This document shows positions 54,519-64,000 of a stretch of 64,000 nucleotides of DNA, one piece after another. The translations under genes were made by a program, and so were the position numbers. The stretch's first letter is position 1; the number at the start of each line of letters is the position of its first letter. The notes under the pieces were generated by a model. It had not been told where the DNA came from. It saw only the letters and a list, made by a program, of their open reading frames with translations, and searched no databases. Source of the DNA: Lindgomyces ingoldianus (Eukaryota > Ascomycota > Dothideomycetes > Pleosporales > Lindgomycetaceae); contig NW_022985170.1 of assembly GCF_010093535.1 (NCBI RefSeq), positions 786,016 to 850,015 on the forward strand, written 5' to 3'.

Positions 54519-56312
54519 ATGTTCCACCGTCAAACAACGCCGCCGTCCGCCACCTTCAATTACATTCCGGGCAGTGTCGGTTCCTCGACCGACGGAGCTT
54601 TCTACTCGCACGACTCCTCGCCTGACTCCGTCAACACCTCATCTACCACTCCACCAAGGTCCCCCATCAGACAACATGGACCACTTCTTCTTCCCAAGGT
54701 CCGAACTCAAGACCAGATCCCCGAACCTACTGGTGGTCCAGTTAGACATCGCAGGACGACGTCTAGCTCTAGCAACGGTTATGCCTCGGCCTACGGCCCT
54801 TACTCCCGTCCTAACTCCATGATCCGTCGAGGATCAAGTCCCTACAGTCACAGCGCCCTCACATCTCCTATCTCTCAATCTTCGTATGATATGGGGCTCA
54901 CCTCGACTCTGAACTCTCCCATCTCATTCTCTTCCAATGAACCTCGTCGCGCATCCGTTGCTCACTCTCGTTCTCACTCTGCGAATGGCCTTCGTGGCCA
55001 TTCTCGCTCTGGCTCTGCTGGTAGCATCGATGAGTCGGTTATTAGCCGTTTCGGCTTCCCTACCTACCGTCAGCTTCCCAACTATGTCACGGCTTCAAGC
55101 ACTGCCCAGCCCAGCTTGAACGTCGTCACCACCTCTCTCTCCAATGCCCTTCCCACCACCTACCCTCAGGTACAGGATATTTCTCAGTACACCACGACTA
55201 CTGCTCAGGACTTCAGCATTCCCGAGTTTGAGCCAGCACCAGCTGTTCAGTATCCCATCGCATCGGAGCTCAGCTTCGATGTCTTTGAGAATGCCTCTAC
55301 TTCTTCTCTTCTTGAATACCTTACCTGCCCCAACCCTTCCCCAGCCCTCGTTCGCCGTGTCACAAGCGTGGGTCGTGGTATGCACAGCCACTTCTGGTGG
55401 GACATCCGCAACATCCGCCAATGGGCCGACTTCAACATGTCTAGCGTCACCTCTATCCCGGGTGTGCTTCCCCTGCTCGAAGTCCCTGTTCCTACCTCCT
55501 GGCTTCCCGAAATCGGCCGCCCCAATCTCCAGCCGGAGAATGAGGCTGCGCTGCACGACATCTGCAACAACTACTACGCCACCAAAGTCAATGCCGCCCT
55601 CAAGATAGCCCAAGGCAGCACGCACATGATGATGCGGGCTTGCAAGCCCATTCCCGGGATACGGCAACAACCTGAATTCGTCTCGAACTACCAATCTGAC
55701 TACGAAAAGACCATCTACGGTGACAGCCGGGGACGCGTCGTCGGACTCGTCAAAGTGTACGACCAATGGAACACGGGAATGCGCGGCGAGAGCCCCCCCA
55801 AACAAGTCCTATACCTTCAGGGCCTTGCTCATCTCCACCGCGTGATGCGCGAACACGGCTGCCGCTACGGCTTCATCATGACGGAAATTGAGTTGCTCTG
55901 CGTACGCTGCGGCGGCCCCTCGGACGCCGCAACAGTGGACCCCACTACCGTCAACGCGCAAACCGGTATCCCCATCTACGGCTACCTTGAGGTTTCCGCC
56001 CCCATCCGTCTCTCGACGCACGGCATGCACCCCGAGACCGGCGCTATCCAAATGACCGCTGGAATCGCTCTCTGGTATCTCCATATGCTCGCTAAAGAGA
56101 GCCCGTTCGAGGGAATGGGTACCTGGCGCATGGAGGTCGGAGGTCCGGCGGCGTTGACGAGGCAGAATTACCTCGAGAAAGATAGCTGGATTCCGAAGCC
56201 GAATCTAAGTGAGAAGCGTGAGGCGAAGAGGGTCCGGGGATGGGTTTTCCCCGATGAGCCTTTGAGTAAGAGGGAGTGTGGTCGTGGGAAGAGGGCTAAG
56301 AGTCAGGGTTGA
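54519..56312 (+). CDS. Conserved uncharacterised fungal protein (597 aa)
   Basis: A single exon of 598 codons from ATG 54519, preceded by a probable 5'-UTR intron. Residues 1-200 are Ser/Pro/Tyr-rich and disordered with many S-P and R-x-x-S sites, so phosphorylation is likely. The C-terminal 350 residues are folded-looking: HFWWDIRNIRQWADFN, then RYGFIMTEIELLCVR, PIYGYLEVSAPI and MTAGIALWYLHMLAK. That last trio (G-[FY]-I-[ML]-T-[DE]-x-E-L-x-x-[LV]-R, then a Pro strand, then A-L-W-[YW]-L-H-M-L-A) recurs, to my memory, in many uncharacterised fungal proteins and looks like a compact alpha/beta domain. The tail is Lys/Arg-rich (SKRECGRGKRAK) and could be a nuclear localisation signal. No enzyme activity can be assigned. 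Confidence 0.85.
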   Translation: MFHRQTTPPSATFNYIPGSVGSSTDGAFYSHDSSPDSVNTSSTTPPRSPIRQHGPLLLPKVRTQDQIPEPTGGPVRHRRTTSSSSNGYASAYGPYSRPNSMIRRGSSPYSHSALTSPISQSSYDMGLTSTLNSPISFSSNEPRRASVAHSRSHSANGLRGHSRSGSAGSIDESVISRFGFPTYRQLPNYVTASSTAQPSLNVVTTSLSNALPTTYPQVQDISQYTTTTAQDFSIPEFEPAPAVQYPIASELSFDVFENASTSSLLEYLTCPNPSPALVRRVTSVGRGMHSHFWWDIRNIRQWADFNMSSVTSIPGVLPLLEVPVPTSWLPEIGRPNLQPENEAALHDICNNYYATKVNAALKIAQGSTHMMMRACKPIPGIRQQPEFVSNYQSDYEKTIYGDSRGRVVGLVKVYDQWNTGMRGESPPKQVLYLQGLAHLHRVMREHGCRYGFIMTEIELLCVRCGGPSDAATVDPTTVNAQTGIPIYGYLEVSAPIRLSTHGMHPETGAIQMTAGIALWYLHMLAKESPFEGMGTWRMEVGGPAALTRQNYLEKDSWIPKPNLSEKREAKRVRGWVFPDEPLSKRECGRGKRAKSQG

Positions 56313-58315
56313 GTTAATCGGACTGCGTGACTATCGACCTGTTCATTCAGTCATGATTCATGATAGAGAGAGAGAATACGGATGCATACCTCGGTCTGTA
56401 TAAGCATATTGGAATCGGGGGTACATCGCTTGTAATATTCGAGGTTATTGCCTCGCTGGCCAAAAGGGCATTGGATGGGTTTGAGCTTTTGTACGGCCGC
56501 CGGTACGGCCTCATAGCGTTTCCAATTTCCTTACGTCTTCTCTCTCTTATCTCCTTTCTTCTAGTTATCTTCAAACATTGTTGGCGTTTGAGCGGTAATC
56601 GTCATTTCTAGGTGTCTTTTGTCTTTGCGCACGCACAGCATTGCTAGGTGTTTTGGTCTATTCCGACCTATAGTACTGAATAGAAAGGTATTCCTTCAAT
56701 TCTGCTCCTCAGTCTCACAAGACATTAGTACACGATATATTACATGACTAGAATTTATAGGTTAAAAGCACTTATTAGAATCAGAGAGAATGCTAAAAGG
56801 CTGCAAATCTATGTCCTGAATTCCAAGGGTACCGCTCTAGAGTCACGTGATGTCAGAACGCCAGTGCGTTCTTTCTTCACCATCACCCATTCTCTCCCAA
56901 AAAATGTAACTCCGCGCACAAACCCCCTTCCAATATCCCTCTCATCCAAATTCGATTCCATCGCCATGTCGTCCTCACGAATCCCAAAGCCGCCCCTCGA
57001 AGTCGGTAGCGGCATCAGGATCCAATATCACCAGCACTACAAACCCCGCTCCTTCCCCAAAATTCAGTGCCACTATGCTAGTTCTTCGTAAACCGGGGGG
57101 CTCTAAGATGAGCTGCCCAACCAACCTTGGGCATGGCGTTCCATCGTACTATATGAATCACATAGCTCCTTGGACCCTCAGTCCACAACACACCACCTCT
57201 TTTATAACTCATGCCCCCTGCAAGGCTTCATTCTTCCCTATACCGCTCCGCGATCCCCGAATTCATGAACCTCTGGCAAGCATAGCTGCCAGACTGCATA
57301 CCCACCATCTTCCCACTACACTGTTAGGCACCGAGTCCTCGGGGATGAGAGGTCATTTGGGAGACATTGTACTTGTGGGCGTTGATGAGCTGGAGAGTCT
57401 GGAAATGGAAGAAAGCAAGGGGCGAGGTTTGGAGTCCAAGTTAGCAAGACTCTAGTCTACCCAATTATTGTTTTTGTGGAAGGGGTGATATCTTTAGCGA
57501 CGTCCGCACTACTCTCCGCAGGTTCCCCAACCTTGACAGCGATAGGTATACCTCTGAGTTCATAACTCTCCCTCTCCCTCCCAATATCTCCTCTTCACAC
57601 TAACTGCGCTTATCAAATGAACATGTTTACTGTACGCTAGCCACGCGTCTTGCATTCGGAATCCCAAGGAGCATTACGAGAAAACAGTGGAGATCATCTA
57701 CGAGAGCTATATGTTTTCGTAGGAGTTGAGGGGTGGGGGGTCTAGAATGTGGTTGCTAGTAGTGAATTAGGGGACGTTTGGACGTCTGAAGGCGAAGGTC
57801 TTAGTAGTGAGGTTTCCGTTTGAGAAACAAAGAAGAGAGTGCGGGTGTGTGAGCCAAGGTTTAATGGAGATTGGAAGAAGGGCAGGGCGGGAGAGCTGGG
57901 GTTTTAAGTGAATGGTATATATGAGGTGAAGTTTGGGAGATAGGGTGGTGTTACTGCTTAACTTTGCTACGACTGACGTAACTGGGGAGTCGGCTGCTTT
58001 GTGAATGAGAATCAGGCAGTGAGTGACACAGTCTCGGGATGGGCTATGGCAACACCTTAACCTAGTGGAATACAAACACCATGGGGTGCTCGCTAATCCC
58101 CTTGCTCTCCTGTTACGCCCTCTAAAGCATGAGGTAGATAAAAAGCCTTCAAACACTTTCGGCCTTCAGCACATCTTTCACTCGACTCCATAACCACAGT
58201 GCTCTCTCTCTCCAGCCTTGTCACAGGAATTAGCCAAGTAAACACAAGACCGCTGCCACACCATCTCAACTCCACTTCAACTGCTTGTACCTTCATCTCC
58301 CGCCGCTTGCGACGG
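56313..58315. other. Intergenic 2 kb with unresolved open frames
   Basis: Two plus-strand pieces, 56966-57091 (from ATG beginning MSSSRIPKPPLEV) and 57075-57455 (from ATG beginning MLVLRKPGG), look mildly protein-like but have no motif and no splice join I can support. They may be relics. 57767-58315 holds the promoter of the next gene. Confidence 0.4.
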
Positions 58316-59676
58316 ATGCCTCGCTCGGAGCCACGCAAACGCGCTTCAGAGGCAAACAAACACCCGCAGCAGCAAGTATGTCTCCGCCGCTATTCCCGCC
58401 GTTGGAGAAAAATCGCCACCATCCTCCCCGAAATTTTTCTCGACCTTTCCCTGCGCAATCCCTGACAAATTCGCCGCATCAGATGTCACCGACCAAGATC
58501 GCGCCGTGGAAAGAGGCTCTCGGAGGCCAGTATCCCGTCGCGTACTTTTTCTACGGAGCAGTAGCAGAGCCAAAAGCATTGAAGCGGGTGTTGGGGTTAG
58601 GTGAAGAGCCAAGAGTTCGGAAAGCGAAGATCTTAGGGTATGAGAAGGTGAAGAGCAGGGGTGGTTGGTCGGTGCTGGGGAGGGAAGATGATAAAGGCGA
58701 GGTGAGTGGTGTGGTGTATATGGTCTCCTCGGACATAGAAGAGAGGAGCCTCCAGGGATTTGTAGGAGTTGCATATCGGGTTGCTAGTGTGGAAATTGAA
58801 ATATTATCACATGGTCTGAGGAGAGGAAGGAAGGTTGAGGGAAAGACGTTTGTCTACACTGGTGACACGGACATGGACACAGATATCCTCACCTCCGACC
58901 TCAGGGGTCCTGACGCTAGTTGTGATGGGGATGGAGGTTCGGACACGTTGGATAATCTGCTAAGGAAGCTTTGGCCTCTGCCACCCGAGCCTTCGATACC
59001 ACCGCCATCGGATTCGTCGGAGTCCTCGAACTACCGCTATTCAAGACGATTTACATCCCAGAATTTTAGTGTACCCCTATGCATCAGGCCCTGGAATCAT
59101 GACGTACTAACGGCGCAGGGTGTCAGTTATCCTACTCCCACCCACGACCCTAAACTCCCAGAGCGCTCGCCTTCACTAAGACTCTCGACCATCATTCCAC
59201 GGCCGCCGACATATCATGGTCCTTCAATTTTGGATACTGAAGTAATGCTTATAGATAGAAAGAGGATGTCGGGCCTTCAAGACGATGGGCAAGGCATTGA
59301 GTTACGGAAGTTGGGGGAAAGTGTCCACTTATGTGAAAAGATGGAGAATGCGAGAGTGGGATTGGATTTGAGGAGAAAGAACCATATGAGCAAGACTAGA
59401 AGTGCTGTTCTCGAAGGTGAAAAGGCGAAAAGAGAGATGACAGGGAATAGCGATGGCGAGGAAAGGCTCGAGGAGATAAAACTAACTGATGGTTGTAAGG
59501 TTGACTTGTTGGAGAGGCTGAATCAACCACTACCTCCACTCCCAGAACAGTCTGGAGTATTACACCCAGCCATTATTAAGAAAGTTAGGGTCGCAGATGT
59601 GGATGAGCGAGAGAGGTGGTGGAAGGATGGGATAGGGGTTGCTGTGAGTAGGTATGACGCCGATGAGGAGAAATGA
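58316..59676 (+). CDS. AIG2/gamma-glutamylcyclotransferase-like protein (417 aa)
   Basis: Exons 58316-58375 and 58483-59676 give 417 codons. The first exon (20 codons, ending HPQQQ) joins in phase 0 across GTATGT..CAG to MSPTKIAPWKE; an unspliced model starting at 58378 is possible but would code a Pro/His-rich intron. The fold signature is AYFFYGAVAEPKALKRVLGL, then AKILGYEKV and GEVSGVVYMV, then YRVASVEIEIL: the AIG2-like / GGCT superfamily, with FYGAV where FYGTL is usual. Residues about 170-417 are polar and disordered (Ser/Pro-rich, acidic), longer than typical members. Whether it keeps cyclotransferase activity cannot be judged. No targeting signal is seen. Confidence 0.78.
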
Positions 59677-60303
59677 GTAAGGTACACCCGGTTAGCTATG
59701 GTGAGGTGGGGCTGGGGCGAATCAGATCTCCTCTCGTCCATATCCTCAATATTCCCTTTCCCTTCATCCACTTCATGTACGCTGAAGCAAAAAGAGAGAT
59801 TCTATCAACTTCATACTTATCTTTGACAAAGCTCACAATATGCCAAGTCGCCACAAACCTCTATGCGTTGTGATCGGCTTCAGGGGGGGTTTTTTTTTTC
59901 ACAACCTAACGTCCTCGAGCGAAAGGCAGGAGCAGAATTAAGCAGCATATAGCAAAAGCAAGCAAGGATAGGCGGCTTCCCAAATTAGTCAACAGGGCTG
60001 ACCTTGAAGCTATATGCGTAACAGTAGTATGTTAGTGGCCTTTTTAAGACCTACGAGGGACAGACAAAATGAAGGAAGAGTAATGTTCACCACTCTTATC
60101 TCGCGGTTAATGCAAAAGCAAAATAATTGGATGACGAACTCTCATTGTTCATGAATTCCGATGGAGAACCCAAATAGCCATATTCCACCAAAGTCCCTTC
60201 CTCCAATCGAAGCCGCAATGCTCGGAATTATACACCGTGTAGGTTTCTGTCCGTGCACCATGAAAATCTGACTCTTGGGTAGCTAAGAAACACTGCAGAT
60301 ATC
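59677..60303. other. Intergenic region between convergent genes
   Basis: About 630 bases between the AIG2-like gene and the minus-strand gene ending at 60304. It includes a G7T10-like homopolymer run near 59885-59900. No gene is supported. Confidence 0.5.
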
Positions 60304-61583
60304 CTAGAGCGGCTCTAAAAAGCTTGATCTTGTGCTAACTTTTACTTCAGGACGCGGCAATGCTTCTAGGTGCGCTGTCGACCCCTCCGCTAGCAATTGC
60401 CTATTCGCAATCAGCATGAGTTTAGAGTCAATTTGCTTAGTTAGCCGAATTGACTCACTACTAAACTTTCCGCGTCCTGAGAATTGGCCTTTGGTAGGGG
60501 ATTTGCCCGATGCCTTCTTCTGATTCTTCTTACGCTGAATTTCCTGCAGATCGTTTACGAAGTCGAATTGACCTTGAACGCCAGGGGCATCTCCATGTGA
60601 GTGCAAAACGTACCTCCGGTGATATCATCACCGTAACGGTCATCTACCGCGGTGAGGAATGCATCCCTCGGGTCTTCGACTTCCTGAGAGGATGGGCCTC
60701 GTTGATTTGGACCTGATTATAAGTTAGTTCAGCTCTTCATGTTAAACTAAGAGGCAAGGACTTACCTCCTAGATTAAGCCTTCCTTTGTAGCTTGGCGAC
60801 TTTGGTGATCGCGAATCTTGGCTCTTGTCCTCTGTACAAAAGCATTAACTTAACAGACCAAATCAAGAAGCATTTACAGTTACTTACTCTTCGGCGTCTC
60901 ATGCCGATGGCTGATGTCCGCATCTACCGCATTCGTCCGATTGTCGACGGGTTCTAGCTGTCGACCAAACGCATGCTCTATATTAAGTGATGAACCTACA
61001 TTAGTCTTTTCGGTGACTTGGTTTCCGAAACGTGCGTCAAAGATTCAGAAGTCCATCGGGAAGTATTGACCAGCTTCCTCGACATTCTCGACAACCCACT
61101 AGCTCAAATGATCAACTCATACTTCATTTCCTAATCGGGGTCCCGTTGAATTCCTCGAGGAAGGAGTGATGCTGCCATCGTGCGGCCGGAGCGGACAAGG
61201 GTCGGTCGATGGCCGCGGCGACCTAATGGAGGGACGGCTTTAAGGGGGGATCTGTCGTAGAGTAGAGTAGAAGTGTCGAGCTGAACGTTCTCCCTCAGGA
61301 AATCCCTATTCCCCCAAGCATTCAAGGAACTCCTTGCAATCACCCTGCCAGACCTCTAGGAATCAGGCGGTTCGATCATTCGACCCATCGCGCAATCAGG
61401 TTTACATGGCGTGCTAACCGGATTCGGTACTCACGTTGGATGAATCACAGGGCTAGAGTCGAGGAAACCGCTCGCAAACTGATTTATCGGGCCATAGGGA
61501 CGAAAAATGGTGTCAGAAAGAGATTGATTTGGGGGTGTCACTCGAGATGTATCGGATTTGTGGAATGGAGACTGTGAATACAT
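60304..61583 (-). CDS. Intron-rich polar protein, function unknown
   Basis: Well-supported exons (minus) are 60995-60888, 60831-60766, 60712-60614 and 60572-60304. Each of the first three has a length divisible by three (108, 66, 99) and all junctions are phase 1. They read on as SSLNIEHAFGRQLEPVDN, KDKSQDSRSPKSPSYKGR, GGPNQRGPSSQEVEDPRD and GGQFDFVNDLQEIQRKKNQ. The product is hydrophilic, with a Lys-rich C-terminal part. A first exon probably starts at ATG 61583 (MYSQSPFHKSDTSRV) and ends at a GTGAGT donor at 61434. The next exon, within 61343-61131 (NAWGNRDFLRENVQLD), is open, but its exact borders and its join to 60995 are unresolved: the only phase-1 donor seen is the poor GTCGCC at about 61221. 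The family is not recognised. Confidence 0.6.
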
Positions 61584-62054
61584 AGAGGAGGTGAAGTTCA
61601 GAGGACTCTGAGCGTGGGTGTGAAGTGTGATCCCATATTCACGAGGCTCTAGAAGTTTTGAGAGAGTTGTTGGCGCTGATGCGATGGATATGGAGGTAGC
61701 TGTTGCCTTATGCGTACTTTCTATTTGTTCCCTTTTCCCGAAACTGAGGTGCCCAATGGCTGAGAGCGACACAGTATGCAATTGTTCGTCTACCTAGACC
61801 CTGAACCCCTATTCTACAGGGTATCGAATAAGAAGAACCCTAGAATACCTTCCTCAGCCCCTGTAACGCCAAATATGCATTGCTCGTTGTTACTGCTCGT
61901 TGTTACACAGGCCGAGCCCCTGTTCTGAATCCTATAAACCCATCATAAATTTAGAAGAAAGGCGGAACAAACCGCACACCTGGCGATATTTTACTTTTGT
62001 GACAGAATACAAGCAACAGAACCGCCAGTAAAGCTGATATCCTACCCCTGATTC
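61584..62054. other. Intergenic region, promoter of the intron-rich gene
   Basis: 470 bases between two minus-strand genes. A tandem TTGCTCGTTGTTAC / CTGCTCGTTGTTAC doublet lies near 61880-61906. Nothing else is supported. Confidence 0.45.
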
Positions 62055-64000
62055 TCACTTCTCTTCAGTTGTACCCTGCTCCGAGCTTCCGGTCCTACTT
62101 TCCACATTATTCGAACCATTCTCCTTTGCTTTCTCTTTATTAGCCATCAAATTTGGAAACATTGATTTGACAGTTACAGTCTCTGGATCATGCACATCAC
62201 TTGCGTCGTGAATCTCCTGAACTTCAGACTCATCTAGCTCGCTTAACTCAGATTCGTCGTCGGCGCTGTCGTGCACGGAAGCTGGGACACTGCTTTCCGC
62301 GTTAACAACACTGCCAGCAGCGGTGACAGTTCCGCTGTTAGGAACTTGTAATTGTTCATTCGCTTGGGTTGGCGTAGACTCGGCTGCAGGCTTCTCTGAT
62401 GAGATGCGCGTAGGAATAATTAGTTGAGGTGGACCTCCCAATGAAGGCGAGCGGATAGGGATTGCTGCTGGAATGGAGATAGGGACTACTGGTTTGGCAA
62501 CAGCGGCTTCAGCTTTCCGTTGGATTTCGCGGCGCCCGACTGCTTTTGCTCTTGAGCGGGCGGCTGTCTCGGGCTGCGGAGGCCGATGTTGATCTGGTTG
62601 GAATATGTTCAATGGCATGTTTGGATTAGAATGCGCATCTCCAGCACCATCCACTTGAACATGGATCATTGATGAGACTGTAGGCGTTCCTGAAGGTGGT
62701 TGTCCCAATGGCATTGCTGCGCTTTGTTGCAGTTGCAGAACCTGCTGTGGCTGAACAGGTTCAGGCACAAGGGTTGGTCCAATTGTCGCATAAAGAAGGG
62801 CATAGGTGTCGCCGATAAGGTCGTCGATTAGAAGAGCCTTCATAAGGCCGTTATTGAGACGCTTGAGCTCGATGATATCTCGTAGAACTTCAAGAGTTGG
62901 GTGTTGAGAGGTCGGATCTTGGCACCACGCTTCCACTCGCGCAGCTTGCGCCTGGAAATCGTCGTTGTTCATTATCTTGAAAACCGCGTCTTCATGTCCA
63001 TCTGGGATCTTCCCTACTCTGCGCAAAAGCTTTAAGTACGAGAGACACAATTCTTGCCACAGTTTGGAGTGCTCGAAGAACTCATGCGGCTTCTTTCGTA
63101 CACGCTTAGCTAAGGCCTCTAGGTTCGTCCTATCACTAGTCTGGACTAAGAGTTGGACGAAAAAGCGTGTGTAACGGGATGTGTAGACGAAATGCCTACC
63201 CGGGCGCTCATGTTCTGGTTTCCAGACCTGTACTGCCATGGTCTTGGTGAACATTTGCTGTGTCAACTCGTGCTTCGCAGCGAGCGCGACCATTGTATCA
63301 TTCGAGTCGTCGTATATGACATGAGCAGCACGAGCAGTCATTCGGTGGTGCCATCCGGATTTATCTGCGGCTCGGAGAGCTTTGAGTACAGCGAGAATAT
63401 ACCTTTCCCAATCATCAGGATTCTCAGGGCCAACGATGTTTTGCGAATAAGATGTGTTCCCTAATATCTCTTCTCCCTTCTCGTGATCGATAGCTTTGCG
63501 TTGAAAAAGTTTATGAACGATTGAGACGAGCTTATAGTGGGGTTCCATAATGGGTTCGCGACGTTCTTTCTTTCCAGGAAGATTCTCGAGAGCGCCAATA
63601 AAAGCATCAATTACCTCCTCCCACGAGGGTCCCTTAGGCGGTGGATTCTTCCCTTGCGCTACCGCGTCCGCGGCGGCATTCTCACTATCACAGTACATCT
63701 TCCAAAGACACTTACCAAGCATGAAATAGTTCCTGGGTATATTAATATCAACAAACTAGAGAAGGTTTGAAAGCGATAACTTACCACCATTTGTCAGGGT
63801 TGCCGTGGATGGCACGCTTGAACAACGCGCTGGCGAATTTCCAAGCTGTATAGTACTGCAACGGTTGGAATGGGACATATTGATACACCTGCATCGTTGT
63901 GACCCCACTATAGTACTTCTGTTCGCTCTCCCGGAGATTGAATGCGCTCATACTAAATGGTTCTCGCGACGAAGCATATATTCTGTTTCCAAAATGCGTG
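62055..64000 (-). CDS. HIR3: Hir3/CABIN1-type histone transcription regulator, C-terminal part (partial)
   Basis: The gene runs off the right end of the window. Visible exons (minus) are 64000-63785 and 63732-62055, joined through a 52-bp intron (TGG TG|G AAC) and open to the edge. Helical-repeat sequence is visible: YYTAWKFASALFKRAIHGNP, then NYFMLGKCLWKMYCD, and the signature KSGWHHRMTARAAHVIYDD, which I associate with Hir3 of yeast and human CABIN1. Hir3 is the scaffold of the HIR/HUCA histone chaperone complex, which deposits H3-H4 and silences histone genes, in the nucleus. The last 250 residues are Pro/Gln/Ser-rich and acidic and appear disordered (DESELSELDESEVQEI). About 630 C-terminal residues are seen of an expected 1,800-2,000. 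Confidence 0.85.

Noticed and set aside
1..64000. tRNA, rRNA, CRISPR, bacterial operons or intact transposons
   Set aside because: No cloverleaf with A/B boxes, no regular spaced repeats, and no transposase, integrase or reverse transcriptase reading frame was recognised; a covariance-model or repeat-library scan could not be run.

Overview
The window looks like nuclear DNA from a filamentous ascomycete (Pezizomycotina). Genes are dense, introns are short (about 45-145 bp, GT..AG with CTAAC/CTGAC-type branch sites), and the conserved proteins read like those of filamentous fungi. A leotiomycete-type genome is my best guess, but the sequence does not prove a class. All exon models were built by hand from reading-frame continuity, splice consensus and family conservation; no RNA evidence was available.

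Layout. 1-4 kb is gene-poor, with one small hypothetical gene and two degenerate repeat patches. 4.0-5.6 kb encodes a secreted Ala/Gly/Lys-rich repeat protein built from tandem exons. 7-19 kb holds housekeeping and metabolic genes: mitochondrial ETF-ubiquinone oxidoreductase, an SR splicing factor with the SWQDLKD pseudo-RRM signature, a beta-lactamase-fold hydrolase, a membrane glutamate-carboxypeptidase-II-like M28 peptidase and an SDR oxidoreductase. 19-21.8 kb is gene-poor. 21.8-39.4 kb holds acid trehalase, glycine decarboxylase P-protein, NTE1 phospholipase, actin-related protein Arp9 and guanine deaminase. 39.4-43.2 kb is a decayed AT-rich tract containing the remains of a NACHT/NLR-like gene. 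43.2-44.9 kb encodes a disordered protein with NKLDPR-type repeats. 45.3-52.9 kb holds class II aldolase, mitochondrial ribosomal protein bL9m, a Ubp16-type deubiquitinase and a Gfo/Idh/MocA oxidoreductase. 54.5-64 kb holds a conserved uncharacterised fungal protein, an AIG2/GGCT-like protein, an intron-rich disordered protein and the C-terminal part of Hir3/CABIN1, cut by the window end.

The genes do not form an operon-like cluster. Several are mitochondrial or central-metabolic (ETF-QO, GCV2, bL9m, FBA1), and two pairs share short divergent promoters (NTE1/Arp9 and bL9m/Ubp16). The most unusual signal is architectural. Three separate genes coding low-complexity or disordered proteins are cut into small symmetric phase-1 exons. 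In the secreted Ala/Lys protein one exon is clearly a duplicate of its neighbour, which suggests growth by exon duplication.
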